From the NCBI GenBank assembly GCA_002429315.1, contig DIZC01000026.1:1-15471 (forward strand): a stretch of DNA of 15,471 bases, in the 5' to 3' direction. This DNA is from Alphaproteobacteria bacterium UBA6038. GTDB lineage: Bacteria; Pseudomonadota; Alphaproteobacteria; Micropepsales; Micropepsaceae. Below, in pieces: positions 1 through 7,605 of the stretch. The translations under genes and the position numbers were made by a program. The stretch's first letter is position 1. Every line of letters begins with the position of its first letter. The notes beneath the pieces are model-generated. The model was not told the origin of the DNA. It saw only the letters and a program-made list of their open reading frames with translations, and did no database searches.

Positions 1-282
1 GGGGTTGAGGTCGTGCTCGCGCATCAGTCGGCGGACCTTCTTTCCGTTGACGACGAAGCCGCGATGCCTCAGTTCGGCGCCCACGCGCCGGTAACCGTAG
101 GCTTCGAACACATCACAGATCGCTTTCATCTCTGCGACGATCACAGCCTCATCAGTAAGGCTTCCTGGCAGATCGTAGAACGTGGAACGCGCGATGCCCA
201 TTAGCCGGCATCCTTCTGCGATGGAGAGGCGGCGGGGCCGGTGATGATGGATGTAGTCGCGCTTCTCGGCCGTGGTGTGTTT
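1..282 (-). CDS. IS3-family transposase OrfB, N-terminal part (cut by window edge)
   Basis: The minus strand encodes the start of an IS3 OrfB in the -1 frame relative to OrfA. It reads ...RPRRLSIAEGCRLMGIARS..., then a segment with EAYGYRRVGAEL, then VRRLMREHDLNP at base 1. The A/GYRRV and LMRE..L elements are typical of the HTH_21 region ahead of the DDE catalytic core, which is outside the window. There is no separate start codon. OrfB is probably made as an OrfA-OrfB fusion by -1 frameshifting, most likely on the run of five A at 280-284, where OrfA codons AAA AAC could slip to GAA AAA. The start given marks that slip site and is an inference. Confidence 0.8.
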
Positions 283-551
283 TTCAGAGCCCCCTTTAGG
301 AACTCGATCTCCACGGCCTGGCGCCCAACCATGCGCTCCAATGCAATGATCTTGGCTTCGTATTCCTGGATCATATCAGCGGCGCGCGCATCGTCATCGA
401 AGGCACCCGTCTCGTATTTCTGGACCCAGATGCGGATCAACTGGCGCGAGATATCATGCCGCTGGGAGAGGGCATGCAGCGTCTCCCCGGCCATGAACTC
501 CTGCGCCACCTGACGCTTGAATTCGACGCTGTGGGAACGGTGCTTGGTCAT
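201..551 (-). CDS. IS3-family transposase OrfA
   Basis: This encodes a small basic protein of about 116 residues that binds the IS ends. Its N-terminal half is a helix-turn-helix (HSVEFKRQVAQEF, then LHALSQRHDISRQLIRIWVQKY). A leucine-zipper-like helix follows (MIQEYEAKIIALERMVGRQAVEIEFLKGAL), as in IS3 OrfA proteins. The start chosen is the second ATG (551), MTKHRSHS, because AAGGA lies 8 bases upstream. An in-frame ATG at 560 is possible but leaves no room for a Shine-Dalgarno site. The last residues, after the frameshift site near 284, have no family character and are probably only the unshifted product. No damage is visible. Confidence 0.85.
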   Translation of the reverse strand: MTKHRSHSVEFKRQVAQEFMAGETLHALSQRHDISRQLIRIWVQKYETGAFDDDARAADMIQEYEAKIIALERMVGRQAVEIEFLKGALKNTPRPRSATTSIITGPAASPSQKDAG

Positions 552-722
552 GGCTTTCATCCTTCGAAAGCCCAGCAGATCCTGTTAATTCCCGATCCTC
601 AATCCGTCCGGCCCCAGGGGCGCACTCCAATTTCGCGTCCAATATTGCAAGCGATTTTACAGCTTGGGGCCGTGTCCTTCCCCTTGGAGCCTTGGTAGGA
701 TGCCCATCGGTCGAATCTTGGC

Positions 723-1931
723 TTGATGCCATTCGCCGTACCGGGGGCTCACATCTTGCGCGCACTATTGTCGGCAGTTTTAGGACTCTGGGTGAGTGTG
801 GGCATCGTCGCTTCGTCCGCCGATGCCGCCACATTCCAGACGCTACACTCTTTCGGCAACGGCTCCGACGGGGCGAACCCCGACGGCAAGCTCGCGATGG
901 ACAGCGCCGGCATTCTATACGGCGTGACGGCAGTCGGCGGCGCTTTTTCGGGCGGGACCGTTTACAGCCTGGACCCGGTAAGCCGCGCTCTGACCACCTT
1001 ATATTCCTTCACCAATGGGGCCGACGGCGGCCATCCGCAAACAGGAATAACGCTTGACGCAAAAGGCAACCTCTACGGCGTCGCGGCAACTGGCGGCTCG
1101 ACGGTCAATTGCAGTCAAGGCTGCGGCACGGTCTTCCGACTGAACGTGGCGTCCAAAAAGCTGACAACGCTTCACACCTTCACCGGACTGGCCGACGGGT
1201 ACATGCCCGAGGGCGCACTTCTGCTCGTCGGCAAGACGCTCTACGGGACGACGTATTTGGGTGGCACGGGCGCAAATTGCGGAGTGACGGGCTGCGGCAC
1301 CTTGTTCAAGTTTGTGCCGTCGACCAAGGCCTTTACGACGGTGCACGAGTTGGTTGTCCCCGATGGAGCAAATCCGATTGCCAGGCTCGTCCGCGCAAAG
1401 TCCGGGCTGCTCTATGGCACCGCAACCAGCGGCGGCACAATCGGCTCGGGAACTGTATTCAGCTTCAATCCCACAACTAACGCCTTCGCCACGTTGCATA
1501 GCTTCGACAACCAAGTCGACGGGTCGGACGCGGACGCCGACCTGATGATCGACGGTGGTTTCATTTACGGCACGATGGCCGTCGGGCCGACCACCGCGGG
1601 CTACGGCACGATCTACGAGCTCGATCCGGCAACGGGCAAGCTGACAACACTCTATAGCTTCAAAGCCAAGGCAGACGGTGCGTACCCAGGCTATGGCGTG
1701 GTGCTTGGACCCTCCGGCTGGCTTTACGGCACCGCCCCGGGCGGCGATTTCAATGCCGGGGTCGTGTTCAAGTTCAACCCGGGTACGCTTGCCTTCAAAC
1801 CGATCCACCAATTCGCGACCTCCGACGGGTCGTTCCCGTCCGGGTCGCTGCTTAACCGGGGCGGCGCCCTCTACGGCGTGACGCGGTCCGGCGGCAACGG
1901 CTACGGCACCGTTTTCAAAATCATCCCTTAA
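723..1931 (+). CDS. Exported GloVer (TIGR03803) tandem-repeat protein
   Basis: This encodes about 401 residues: a signal peptide (hydrophobic LRALLSAVLGLWVSVGIV, likely cleaved after SSADAA) followed by seven tandem repeats of about 50 residues. Each repeat has the pattern LTTLYSF...DG..P...L.....G.LYG....GG....GTVF..(D/N)P. Examples start at FQTLHSFGNGSDG, LTTLYSFTNGADG, LTTLHTFTGLADG, FATLHSFDNQVDG and LTTLYSFKAKADG. This matches the GloVer repeat, a beta-propeller-like extracellular repeat of unknown function; the copy number suggests a complete propeller, which is inference. Repeats 2 and 3 carry a C...GCGT pair that could form disulfides. TTG at 723 is followed at once by ATG at 726, the likelier start. 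No good ribosome site is visible. A possible terminator follows at 1946-1980. Confidence 0.85.
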   Translation: MMPFAVPGAHILRALLSAVLGLWVSVGIVASSADAATFQTLHSFGNGSDGANPDGKLAMDSAGILYGVTAVGGAFSGGTVYSLDPVSRALTTLYSFTNGADGGHPQTGITLDAKGNLYGVAATGGSTVNCSQGCGTVFRLNVASKKLTTLHTFTGLADGYMPEGALLLVGKTLYGTTYLGGTGANCGVTGCGTLFKFVPSTKAFTTVHELVVPDGANPIARLVRAKSGLLYGTATSGGTIGSGTVFSFNPTTNAFATLHSFDNQVDGSDADADLMIDGGFIYGTMAVGPTTAGYGTIYELDPATGKLTTLYSFKAKADGAYPGYGVVLGPSGWLYGTAPGGDFNAGVVFKFNPGTLAFKPIHQFATSDGSFPSGSLLNRGGALYGVTRSGGNGYGTVFKIIP

Positions 1932-1945
1932 AGTCCTCGCATGGT

Positions 1946-1980
1946 GACGCCCGCTCGAAGAGCGAAGCGTCGTTGTTCTT
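1946..1980 (+). terminator. Possible terminator after the GloVer gene
   Basis: Fifteen bases past the stop, GACGC (1946-1950) can pair with GCGTC (1967-1971), and inside it CGCTC pairs with GAGCG around a GAA loop (1952-1964). The hairpin is followed by GTTGTTCTT, a moderate T-rich tail. Position and orientation fit Rho-independent termination of the upstream gene, but the stem has a small internal asymmetry and the T tract is broken. Confidence 0.45.
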
Positions 1981-2169
1981 GACGCTGCCGACGCGCTCGC
2001 GGGGGGACTCCCACTTACATCTCTTCAGGCGTAGGCTCACGATGTCGCGGCACGCGAAGACGAAGCAAAATGGGAGGCTTCGATGCGTTCTGAGCGCCAT
2101 GCACGACCTATACGCGAGCGGCGTCCGGCTTGAGGATGCGGTCAGGCGTCCCAGCTCATCAGCTGTTGC

Positions 2170-2763
2170 TCATGGCAGCGAAATTCCAAAAGCCTGAGCC
2201 AATTTACGCCGCTCCTCCAACTGACGGGAGATTGGTGAATCGGGCAGCAAAAAGTGCGGTGTGATCGTTCTTGGGTTCTTCAAGAATGCGCTGCCTGTAA
2301 GGCCGGGGCTGTCAGGAACAGCGTGGTCAGGCGACTTACGATACCAAGTCCCTTCGACCTCATCGGCCCCCTTCAACAATCTGTCCCACATAGCCCTGAT
2401 CAGCGTGTCATAACCGTCATAGCTGGTCGCCAGATTTGTATGGCAGTGCATGTTTAGGGCTGACCAAAGCGCCCGATCTCCCTTCCGTTCCGCGGCTTCC
2501 ATCATCTGAATGAGCGCGACCTCATTACCCTTCTGATAGTGAAGAACGTAGATTGAGTGGGGCTCAACGTCAGCTTCAGTCATGCCCATGGAACGAAATC
2601 GCTGAAGGTCGGCTGGGGTTGGGAAGATGGGTATGCCGCGCGACAGGTAGAGCAGAATCAGCCTGTCGGCCAGCTTGGGGATCGGCTCTTGCATCAGCGT
2701 TTGAACGAACTTGCTGATCTCACGCCTTTTCAGTGAGTTCACGATTCCTGAAAGCAGCGGCAC
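2170..2763 (-). CDS. Hypothetical protein, 197 residues
   Basis: I do not recognise the family. The frame starts at GTG (2763), preceded by CCGGGGTGAC, which gives a usable GGGGTG ribosome site. The product looks soluble: no signal peptide, no membrane segment. It begins with a basic helical stretch (VNSLKRREISKFVQTLMQEP). The middle contains paired helices (EVALIQMMEAAERKGDRALWSALNMHCH, then DTLIRAMWDRLL), loosely like helical-repeat proteins. A proline-rich C-terminus ends with a charged helix (SRQLEERRKLAQAFG). Amino-acid use is balanced, unlike the arginine- and serine-rich shadow frames here, which supports real coding. It is divergent from the phosphatase gene at 2869, with 105 bp between the starts, so the two may share a regulatory region. 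Confidence 0.65.
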   Translation of the reverse strand: MPLLSGIVNSLKRREISKFVQTLMQEPIPKLADRLILLYLSRGIPIFPTPADLQRFRSMGMTEADVEPHSIYVLHYQKGNEVALIQMMEAAERKGDRALWSALNMHCHTNLATSYDGYDTLIRAMWDRLLKGADEVEGTWYRKSPDHAVPDSPGLTGSAFLKNPRTITPHFLLPDSPISRQLEERRKLAQAFGISLP

Positions 2764-2868
2764 GTCACCCCGGCAAATGTGTTGACTGATTAGACGACAA
2801 CCGATTCAAGCGATTCAATATGTTCCCGGACAGACACTTATATTAGACGCTTCGAAAGGGTCAACGCG

Positions 2869-3795
2869 TTGAGTTACGACATCATCGGTGACGTCCATGG
2901 CCACGCGGACCACCTGGAGTCTCTCTTGCGAGAACTCGGCTATGCCCATCGCGCCGGCGCGTGGCGCCATCCAAATCGGTCGGCCGTTTTTGTTGGCGAT
3001 TTCATCGACCGCGGGCCTAATCAACTTCGGACACTGAAATTGGTCCGAGCAATGCTGGATGCGGGATCAGCACGCGCGACCATGGGCAACCACGAGTTCA
3101 ATGCGATCGCCTGGGCTACTCCTGACCCTGAGAACGAAGGATTGCACCTTCGTCCGCGACACGGCGCCAAGGGCGAAAAGAACCGTCGCCAGCACGAAGT
3201 TTTCCTCGCTGAAATCGGGGCTGACAGCGCCGAGCATGGTGACTGGATACGATGGTTCCTGGAGCTGCCGCTCTGGATCGAGGAGCCCAGTTTTCAGGTT
3301 GTCCACGCCTGTTGGAGCCCCAAGCACATGGACGTTCTGCGGCCAGGCCTGCGCGATGGCTCACGGCTTACGCCGGAGGTCGTTGAGACCGGCAGTCGAA
3401 AGGGAGCGCCGGTCTATGACGCCCTGGAGACAATTCTGAAGGGCGTCGAGGTCAGACTGCCAGACGGCTATTCATTCGAAGACAAAGAAGGGCACATCCG
3501 CCACGAAATTCGGACGCGATGGTGGAACCCCGATCTGACGACCTATCGCGCCGCTTACATCGGGCCCAAGGGCGTTTCGATGCCCGACGTGCCATTTGAT
3601 GCTCGTGATCGATTGCCTGAACCGGACCGACCCACGTTTATCGGGCACTACTGGTTCGATCCCTCGGAGCCGATCGCACCAGCTTCAAGTCGGGTCGCTT
3701 GCGTTGACTACAGCGTCGCAAGGGGCGGACCGCTGGTGGCCTACAGGTTTGATGGAGAGCAAGAATTATCGAGGGACAAATTCGTGGCAGTCTGA
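2869..3795 (+). CDS. PPP-type metallophosphoesterase
   Basis: This is a calcineurin-like phosphoesterase of the PPP type (bacterial PrpA/ApaH/Pnkp-like). The metal-binding motifs are complete and in order: GDVHG (residues 7-11), GDFIDRGP (43-50), GNHE (73-76), a histidine in VVHACW (H146) and GH (259-260). The C-terminal CVDYSVARGGPLVAYRF with a trailing acidic stretch is usual for the family. Length (308) is normal. The start is TTG at 2869 (MSYDIIGD), with GAAAGGG about 10 bases upstream; it begins directly with the first motif, so nothing upstream is missing. The substrate (phosphoprotein, dinucleotide or RNA end) cannot be read from sequence. The protein is probably cytoplasmic. The adjoining minus-strand gene is divergent and unknown. 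Confidence 0.9.
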   Translation: MSYDIIGDVHGHADHLESLLRELGYAHRAGAWRHPNRSAVFVGDFIDRGPNQLRTLKLVRAMLDAGSARATMGNHEFNAIAWATPDPENEGLHLRPRHGAKGEKNRRQHEVFLAEIGADSAEHGDWIRWFLELPLWIEEPSFQVVHACWSPKHMDVLRPGLRDGSRLTPEVVETGSRKGAPVYDALETILKGVEVRLPDGYSFEDKEGHIRHEIRTRWWNPDLTTYRAAYIGPKGVSMPDVPFDARDRLPEPDRPTFIGHYWFDPSEPIAPASSRVACVDYSVARGGPLVAYRFDGEQELSRDKFVAV

Positions 3796-4320
3796 ACTTC
3801 GCAGCCCGACCCTCCTCCGAGGAAACGGATTTTGACTCGTATCCCGGCTTCATGGCGCGACGCCAAGGGGACGAAGCGAAGGGTCTGGCTGACTGCTCGA
3901 ATTCGCGCTTCATCTCGGCAGCAGCGGCCTCCTGAGTTGGCACGAATGTTTGCCGAAGGGGAACCATGCGAGCGGCCGGGGTTCTGGGCAACGCGTCACA
4001 GAACCACTTCGCGAACGCCGCAGCCCCCTCGGTGTATCGCAGCTCATAGTCAACGAAGGACGGAAATTCCGGATCCCGTGGGCAGAGTCGTTGCTTCTCG
4101 CCACCGAAATCGCGGTAGCCGCTTTCGCAACAAGCATTTCCGCCTACGGACGCGATGCCGTAGAGGTAGCTTTCCCAATCGGCAATATGGCGAAATGGTT
4201 GCGCGATGTCTTTAGAATAGAAAATCCCGTACGCCCGGTTAGCTCCTCGAACCCGCCCAGGCGATACGGTTCACGCCACTCGCCGCAGGCCTGCCAAGTC
4301 CCGTCCAAAATCGAGAACAT
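3638..4320 (-). pseudogene. Degenerate, frameshifted unknown gene
   Basis: This 500 bp stretch holds no intact gene, but the minus strand has protein-like coding in two frames. From ATG at 4320 it reads MFSILDGTWQACGEWREPYR and on to about LGGFEELTG. A neighbouring frame, open from 4270 to 3638, reads ...YGIFYSKDIAQPFRHIADWE..., then ...GGNACCESGYRDFGGEKQRL..., then ...PSFVDYELRYTEGAAAFAKW.... Joining the two needs one indel near 4210-4240. The aromatic, balanced composition contrasts with the arginine-rich opposite frames. The last 158 bases overlap the phosphatase 3' end antisense, where the reading is probably spurious, so the original gene likely ended near 3800 or was cut. No family was recognised. 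It abuts an IS remnant, which fits decay by insertion. Confidence 0.35.
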
Positions 4321-4349
4321 CCTTGAACCGCTCTGTTCGAACTGTATTC

Positions 4350-4509
4350 AAGAACCCAGGCCTTCGATCGCCTGGCGCTTCCAGGTGCTTACCTGGTTCG
4401 GATGAACCTTGTGCTTCGAGGCAATCTCCTAGACCGTCTTGTCGCCCCGCAACGCCTCCAGCGCCACACGGGCCTTGAACTCACCCGTAAACCGCCGTCT
4501 CGTCGTCAT
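4350..4509 (-). pseudogene. Truncated IS3 OrfA with internal stop
   Basis: The ATG at 4509 follows GGAGGGATACGAG (a good ribosome site). It encodes MTTRRRFTGEFKARVALEAL then RGDKTV, a TAG stop, and continues in frame as EIASKHKVHPNQVSTWKRQA then IEGLGS and a TGA. The helix-turn-helix (EIA.KH.VHPNQVSTWKRQA) is the hallmark of one IS3 OrfA group. The first stop needs only one change from CAG (Gln), the residue normally found there, so it is a point mutation. The second stop marks where homology ends; the usual leucine-zipper tail is missing. Confidence 0.8.
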
Positions 4510-4571
4510 CTCGTATCCCTCCGTTACACGGTGGAATACACCTTAACCCCCTGTCCGATTTTCCAGGACCA
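4350..4571 (-). mobile_element. IS3-family remnant (orfA end)
   Basis: This is the orfA-side end of a second IS3-type element, unlike the other copies in the window. The terminus at 4571 reads on the minus strand TGGTCCTGGAAAATCGGACA, with the GGAAAATCGGACAG core often seen at IS3-family ends. It is followed by an untranslated leader and a damaged orfA starting at 4509. Similarity to OrfA fades near 4350, and no orfB is left. The terminus lies two bases beyond the stop codon of the 4574-5012 gene. Confidence 0.7.
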
Positions 4572-4573
4572 GC

Positions 4574-5012
4574 TCAATCCGCCTCTGCGTGTTCGGTTGT
4601 GAGCGTGCGAATAAGTTCGTTCGCTGGCACCGTCACCATGACACAAGCGCTTAGCGGCGCGGACAGCTCTGCGATGTTGAATGTGTCGAATATGCGCGCT
4701 ACCGGCACTTGGTTTAGGCGCGCGCTGCCCTCGCCATGCGACTGGATCGGTGTGCCTGCCACTCGGACTGCGAAAAGATCGCCCCCGGTCAGGCCGCAAT
4801 GGCTTAAGAGAGACAACGCTTCTGCATAGACCAATCGCCCAGCCGCCGGGTCCAAGATGGACGGCTCTCCCCAAACTTCCCATTCCTCAACCACGATGCG
4901 CCGCCATCGCGCGCAACTTGCCATCCACATTTGCCGCTTCTTGGTACCAGTCACCGATGCTACGCATCGACAAAATTGCGGTGACAATCTGCAACCGAGT
5001 TTTTGCTTTCAC
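4574..5012 (-). pseudogene. Frameshifted unknown gene
   Basis: A strong ribosome site (GGAGG, six bases upstream) precedes GTG at 5012, which starts MKAKTRLQIVTAILSMRSIG then DWYQEAANVDGKLRAMAAHRG and a stop near 4887. The next frame then carries convincing protein: EEWEVWGEPSILDPAAGRLV, then YAEALSLLSHCGLTGGDLFA, then ARIFDTFNIAELSAPLSACV, ending at 4574. One indel near 4890 would restore about 145 residues. An alternative is a short gene from TTG (4987) in the second frame, but it lacks a ribosome site. I do not recognise the family. It lies 33 bases after the 404-residue membrane gene and was probably co-transcribed with it. Its first codons share a 23-base perfect repeat with the start of the DUF2891 gene at 14152. 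Confidence 0.55.
4966..4988. repeat. 23-bp direct repeat, copy 1
   Basis: These 23 bases are identical to 14106-14128, in the same orientation. Both copies lie in the first codons of a minus-strand gene and both encode IVTAILS. Weaker similarity continues upstream through each start codon to the GGAGG ribosome site. Confidence 0.85.
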
Positions 5013-5045
5013 GGCAGCCTCCGCAATATCTTTCGTGTGCTCCTG

Positions 5046-6260
5046 TTATCTTATGGCGTCAATGACAAACGTTCCGCTTATTCCTTGTGTGGTCCAGGTA
5101 CCGGTAATTTCAGAGCCGTTAAGGTTCAGCTCTCCTTGGTATTGAACTGTGTTGTCAGCGCCGTGTCTGCCATCATAGGTCTTGAGCCAGCTAACTCTGC
5201 GGCCAGAGATTCGACCACTGGTAACGAGCGCATGCTGCGACTGATTCAGCATAACCTCGTTATCGGTTTGCCCTTCAAACGTACCGTTTGCAACTCGAAC
5301 TTCCATGCGAAACGAGCCTGGCGGCCGTCCGTCATTGAAAAAATACGAGCCATGCCATTTTTCCGGTAAACTAAACTCCGATGGCTGAAGCGGCGGCTGC
5401 ATCATGCCGCCATTTGCTGACGGAAGTGCTCCACCATCCTGCGTGGTCGATTGTCGCGCGTGATCTCTCTCATTCTCGGCTTGCGTCTTTCTTGCCACTT
5501 CTGCCGCCTGCCGGGCGGCAAGCTCCTGTTTTTTGGCTTCAGCTTGGGCCTGTTTTTTTTCTTCTTCGTCGCTTGCGCGCTTGCGCTCGAATAACTCATC
5601 GATGATATCTCGAGTTATTGGTTTGAGAAGACTGCCATCTTGAGGGGAGAAGCCTTCGGCGTCGTAAAGTTGAATTTGGCCGGCAGGGCGCCTGTCATAC
5701 CAGATCTTTGGGTTGCCAGTGACCGGGTCAAAGAACTCAATTTGAGCGGGATCGCCCTCGATTGCCTTCGCGCGAATACCTCCCTTCATACGTTCCCAAA
5801 TCCTGGCAACCTCAGGTGTGAGCAGTCTTCTTATTTGACCTGTATCCGGATCGACTCCGCACTTGCCGGAAAGTGTCTCGGAACGCACGAGCTGTCCATC
5901 TTGATGCCACACGTAGCAAACTTGTGGATTCTGGTCGCTCTGATTGAAATTCGTCTCGAACAATGCGTGGAGAAGGGGTGGAGTAGCGAGCACGAAGATA
6001 GCTGCGGCAATCGCTTCAATCCGGCGTCGCCCAAATAGAATCCACCGTCCGGCAATTGGCAGGGTAAGCGCAAACGCAATACCCAGAACAACTGCCCCCA
6101 CTCTTGCCATAGATGCGCCGAAACCCAATTGGTCACGAAGCAGGTTGTTGAATTCGACATAATTCCACCAAAATAATCCGGCAGGATTAAACATGAGCAG
6201 TAGCGCAATGACGGCAAGGGCCGCTGCTATCCACCACCAATTTGATTTCAGCCAACTCAT
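5046..6260 (-). CDS. Membrane protein with coiled coil and C-terminal beta-rich domain
   Basis: This encodes 404 residues from ATG at 6260, behind a strong GGGAGGG site. Three hydrophobic helices come first (about 8-24, 52-70, 82-98). A soluble region follows with two similar DP-x-TG turns (DPDTG 137-141, DPVTG 178-182), the second in the context FFDPVTGNPKIWYD...LYDAEGFSPQDG. Next are a charged alanine/lysine/glutamate coiled coil (about 220-268), a Gln/Pro/Gly-rich linker, and a C-terminal domain (about 300-404) of alternating strands (SYFFND, SFRMEVRVANGTFEGQ, NTVQYQGELNLNGSEITGTW) that resembles a small ligand-binding beta sandwich or barrel. I cannot name the family. The soluble part probably faces one side of the inner membrane as a sensor or scaffold, which is inference. 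The frameshifted gene at 5012 follows closely. Confidence 0.8.
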   Translation of the reverse strand: MSWLKSNWWWIAAALAVIALLLMFNPAGLFWWNYVEFNNLLRDQLGFGASMARVGAVVLGIAFALTLPIAGRWILFGRRRIEAIAAAIFVLATPPLLHALFETNFNQSDQNPQVCYVWHQDGQLVRSETLSGKCGVDPDTGQIRRLLTPEVARIWERMKGGIRAKAIEGDPAQIEFFDPVTGNPKIWYDRRPAGQIQLYDAEGFSPQDGSLLKPITRDIIDELFERKRASDEEEKKQAQAEAKKQELAARQAAEVARKTQAENERDHARQSTTQDGGALPSANGGMMQPPLQPSEFSLPEKWHGSYFFNDGRPPGSFRMEVRVANGTFEGQTDNEVMLNQSQHALVTSGRISGRRVSWLKTYDGRHGADNTVQYQGELNLNGSEITGTWTTQGISGTFVIDAIR

Positions 6261-6365
6261 ACGTCCCTCCCATATGAGGAAGATACAACCCTTAGGGTCG
6301 ATCTAAGAAAGTGAGATTCGCGAGCTAAGGTGTTGGCTCGATCAATCGTTGCAGCGTAAGTTTGA

Positions 6366-6451
6366 TTATAGCAACTCGGACGAGCGCAGCAACAGTTCGG
6401 TGACCTGAGCCCCTTCTTTCATCCAAGCGAAGTTAGAGCCCGAACGTGGAT
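6366..6451 (-). pseudogene. Possible 3' fragment of a small gene split by the IS
   Basis: Immediately outside the IS terminus the minus strand reads PRSGSNFAWMKEGAQVTELL then LRSSELL and a TAA at 6366. It looks like the genuine C-terminus of a protein. On the far side of the IS, an ATG at 7747 opens MREPAWQGRIPVNVFWDIYS up to the other terminus near 7686. If a four-base target duplication is removed, the two pieces join in frame to about 47 residues. No clean duplication is seen, so the link is tentative and no family is recognised. Confidence 0.25.
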
Positions 6452-6502
6452 TGCTCTGGTCCCAAACTTTGGATCGCTGGAGAGTAGAGTTTTCCGGCTT
6501 TG

Positions 6503-7342
6503 TCACGATGGCGGGCTGGATGCGCCATCGTGATTCAGCAATGTGATCGGGGCTTTCTGCCCGATTGCGCCATGCGGACGCACCTCGTTGTAGTATCTGC
6601 GCCAATCCTCCATTTTTTCCCGCGCGTCTTCAAGGCTCATGAACCAATGCGCATTCAAGCACTCCGCGCGGAAGCGTCCGTTGAAGGCCTCGATGAACGC
6701 GTTGTCGGTGGGCTTTCCGGGTCTTGAGAAGTCAAGCGTAACACCATTGGTGTACGCCCATAGGTCGAGATCGCGGGAGATGAACTCGGATCCCTGATCG
6801 ACACGGATCGTGCCGGGGTAACCGGCTTTCTTACAGACCCGCTCCAGCGTCCGGACCACGTCTTCACCGCGATAGCTGAACCGCGGATCGAGCACAGGCA
6901 CATAGCGCGTGAACGTATCCACCACGGTGAGCACGCGGATCTTGTGGCCCATTGCCAGCTGATCATGCACAAAGTCCATGGCCCAGGTCTCGTTCGGCGC
7001 CGTCGCGGCCTTTCGATCGTCGCGCAGCTTCGCCTTGACTCTGCGCTTGGGCGTTTTGTTCCGCAATTGCAGGCCCAACTCGCGACAGATGCGTCGCGTC
7101 TTCTTCAGATTGATGAGTTGCCCCTCCCGCCGCAGAAGGACGTGAACACGTCGATAGCCGTAACGCACCCGCGTTTGACAAATCTCCCTGATCCGATGTT
7201 CGAGGTCTGCCTGTCCGGCGCGACGGGACTTGTAGTGGTAGGTCGAGGTATCGATCAGGAACACGCCACAGGCCCTGCGAATCGATACGCCCCATTCCCC
7301 ACGCATCTCGTCAACCAGCTTGCGCTTCCGGACAGGCTTCAA
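6503..7342 (-). CDS. IS3-family (IS407 group) transposase OrfB
   Basis: This is the catalytic half of the transposase: an RNase-H-fold rve integrase core behind an HTH_21 region (RVRYGYRRVHVLLRREG). The DDE triad is complete: D123 (WAMDFVHD), D182 (RVDQGSEF) and E218 (AFIEAFNGRFRAECLN), with 35 residues between the last two as expected. The C-terminus has the usual WRRYYNEVRPHGAIG. Length (279) is normal. The frame opens with TTG at 7342, whose last two bases overlap the orfA TGA stop. Translation is therefore by coupling or by frameshift in the preceding CGAAAACTTTGA. No damage is seen. Confidence 0.95.
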   Translation of the reverse strand: MKPVRKRKLVDEMRGEWGVSIRRACGVFLIDTSTYHYKSRRAGQADLEHRIREICQTRVRYGYRRVHVLLRREGQLINLKKTRRICRELGLQLRNKTPKRRVKAKLRDDRKAATAPNETWAMDFVHDQLAMGHKIRVLTVVDTFTRYVPVLDPRFSYRGEDVVRTLERVCKKAGYPGTIRVDQGSEFISRDLDLWAYTNGVTLDFSRPGKPTDNAFIEAFNGRFRAECLNAHWFMSLEDAREKMEDWRRYYNEVRPHGAIGQKAPITLLNHDGASSPPS

Positions 7343-7605
7343 AGTTTTCGGCGGAGGGCGTCCTGCAACATCTCCTTGTCGAGACTGAGGTCCGCGACAA
7401 TCTTCCGCAACTTCGTGGCCTCGTCTTCGAACTGCTTCAATCGCCGCATCTCCGTCGGCAGCAGCCCATCATACCTCCGCTTCCAATTGAAATAGGTCGC
7501 CTGGCTGATCCCGGCCTTGCGGCAGATATCTGCCACCGGCATCCCATCCGCACCCTGCTTCAAAATGAACGCCTTCTGCGCGTCCGTGAACTTCGATGCC
7601 TTCAT
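7339..7605 (-). CDS. IS3-family (IS407 group) OrfA
   Basis: This is an 88-residue DNA-binding partner of the transposase. It begins MKASKFTDAQKAFILKQGAD. A helix-turn-helix (VADICRKAGISQATYFNWKR) is followed by a leucine-rich coiled coil (LKQFEDEATKLRKIVADLSL, then DKEMLQDALRRKL). This is the characteristic IS407-group OrfA layout and length. The ATG at 7605 follows GGAGGAGCGGAAGGCG, so the start is well supported. Its stop overlaps the orfB start. Confidence 0.95.
   Translation of the reverse strand: MKASKFTDAQKAFILKQGADGMPVADICRKAGISQATYFNWKRRYDGLLPTEMRRLKQFEDEATKLRKIVADLSLDKEMLQDALRRKL

Larger units (their letters stand above)
1..629 (-). mobile_element. IS3-family element, orfA-side part (left copy)
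   Basis: This is the upstream half of an IS3-family insertion sequence read leftwards; the rest lies outside the window. It holds orfA, the start of orfB in the -1 frame, and the orfA-side terminus. The terminus is placed at 629 because 615-629, read on the minus strand, is TGGAGTGCGCCCCTG. The same 15 bases occur in the opposite sense at 15345-15359, next to the end of an orfB, and IS3 elements begin with TG and end with CA. Target-site duplications cannot be tested because the far end is missing. The family is clear; the exact subgroup was not determined. Confidence 0.85.

Noticed and set aside
999..1811. 270-codon open frame antisense to the GloVer gene
   Set aside because: This is the mirror of a GC-rich repeat gene. 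The plus strand has a signal peptide and seven family repeats; the antisense product has no recognisable features.
1973..2197. 74-codon plus-strand frame between the GloVer gene and the unknown minus-strand gene
   Set aside because: It has no good ribosome site, is rich in arginine and serine, and overlaps the 3' end of the better-supported 2170-2763 gene. The 238-bp interval holds only the possible terminator.
2782..2850. Promoter with TTGACT and TATATT-like boxes between the divergent 2763 and 2869 genes
   Set aside because: The boxes do not pair with each other at 16-18 base spacing, so I could not support a specific promoter.
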